Shown here piece by piece: positions 4,979 through 5,478 of a stretch of DNA of 5,478 nt. Source of the stretch: Spirochaetota bacterium (lineage in GTDB: Bacteria > Spirochaetota > Spirochaetia > Treponematales > UBA12059). The stretch is taken from positions 1-5,478 of the forward strand of contig JAKQNL010000143.1 in the NCBI GenBank assembly GCA_029565815.1. Reading direction: 5' to 3'. Below the pieces are notes generated by a model that worked only from the letters and a program-made list of their open reading frames with translations, did not search any database and was not told the DNA's origin. A program made the translations under genes and the position numbers. The first letter of the stretch is position 1. Each line of letters opens with the position of its first letter.

Positions 4979-5478
4979 ATTGCATGAGGGTGACGATAAC
5001 GTCGGCAATGATGATAAGCATAAAGCTCTGTCCTACGGCCCTGATGCCTGCAACGGGAATTTCCGTGCTGGCACGATTTACGGAAAAGCCCTGGTATGTA
5101 GCGACCACCGATACTACCACGCCAAACACCAGCGCTTTAGACATACCCGACAGCACATCCGCCATGGTGAGCGCGCCCAGAAGGCTGGACAGGTATTCGC
5201 CTATGGGCATGGGTTGTATGAACTGCACCACGGCATACGAACCTAAAAGCCCGAAAATGTTAAAATACACAGTGAGGATAACCATGGATACCAGCACCCC
5301 GATAAAACGGGGCACCACCAGGTAGGAGATTGGATTGAGACCGACAGCCATATACGCTTCGATCTCATGGTGTACCACCATGTTGCCAAGCTCGGTGGCT
5401 ATCGCCGTGCCGGAGCGGGCGGTGATGACGAAGGCTGTAAGGAGGGGGCCAAGCTCCCGCGTGATCACGATGATCAGG
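4971..5478 (-). CDS. mlaE: MlaE-family ABC transporter permease (partial, N-terminus outside window)
   Basis: Inner-membrane permease of the MCE/Mla lipid transporter. Only the last 168 residues are present; the reading frame continues to the window edge, so the GTG at 5468 is internal and not a start. The family signature RELGPLLTAFVITARSGTAI lies near the left of the fragment, followed by TELGNMVVHHEIEAY (the MlaE cytoplasmic/elbow region that meets the ATPase), VGLNPISYLVVPR, and the late KALVFGVVVSVVATYQGF block that is highly typical of MlaE. Several hydrophobic helices are visible. The final residues LMQYA end inside the start of mlaF (8-bp overlap), so the two subunits are co-translated. 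It is the first visible gene of mlaE-mlaF-mlaD-lipoprotein; the operon promoter lies beyond the window. Confidence 0.93.
   Translation of the reverse strand, partial: LIIVITRELGPLLTAFVITARSGTAIATELGNMVVHHEIEAYMAVGLNPISYLVVPRFIGVLVSMVILTVYFNIFGLLGSYAVVQFIQPMPIGEYLSSLLGALTMADVLSGMSKALVFGVVVSVVATYQGFSVNRASTEIPVAGIRAVGQSFMLIIIADVIVTLMQYA

Noticed and set aside
4362..5246. Long plus-strand open frame (294 codons) opposite mlaF and mlaE
   Set aside because: It is antisense across two genes with intact motifs, and is Ser/Arg-rich without family features.

Overview
The window looks like a piece of a spirochaete chromosome, most plausibly a Treponema/Spirochaeta relative of moderate GC content. This is an inference, not a database match. 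The best clue is the UMP kinase, which belongs to the archaeal-type branch; as I recall the TIGRFAM definition, this branch is shared by archaea and spirochaetes. A diderm envelope is implied by an Mla-type (MCE) lipid transport operon and a lipoprotein with a relaxed lipobox.

Layout from left to right. A small TrpR-family repressor (+, 9-305) converges on a single-domain cyclophilin peptidyl-prolyl isomerase (-, 331-834). The 328 bp between the isomerase and pyrH (835-1162) contains no gene. It holds a weak hairpin plus T-run, a solitary 20-bp repeat arm, a 151-bp element with perfect 22-bp terminal inverted repeats, and then a well-formed sigma70-type promoter whose -35 box sits in the loop of a 7-bp dyad. 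The archaeal-type UMP kinase follows (+, 1163-1855). A second element, 150 bp long with the same ends, fills nearly all of the gap to the next gene.

The right-hand 3.4 kb is one minus-strand operon, transcribed right to left: mlaE (permease, cut by the window edge), mlaF (ATPase), mlaD (MCE protein) and a TPR lipoprotein. Every junction overlaps (8 bp, 4 bp, 1 bp), so translation is probably coupled. MlaE and MlaF would form the inner-membrane ABC core and MlaD the lipid-binding MCE ring. MlaD has a long helical C-terminal extension, and the lipoprotein may be the outer-membrane or periplasmic partner. No MlaB or MlaC is seen in the window.

The most unusual features are: (1) the paired ~150-bp inverted-repeat elements bracketing pyrH, organised like Correia-type MITEs but with unrelated cores; (2) an MlaF ATPase whose Walker B glutamate is Asp and whose switch histidine is Asn; (3) an MCE operon whose fourth gene is a TPR lipoprotein.
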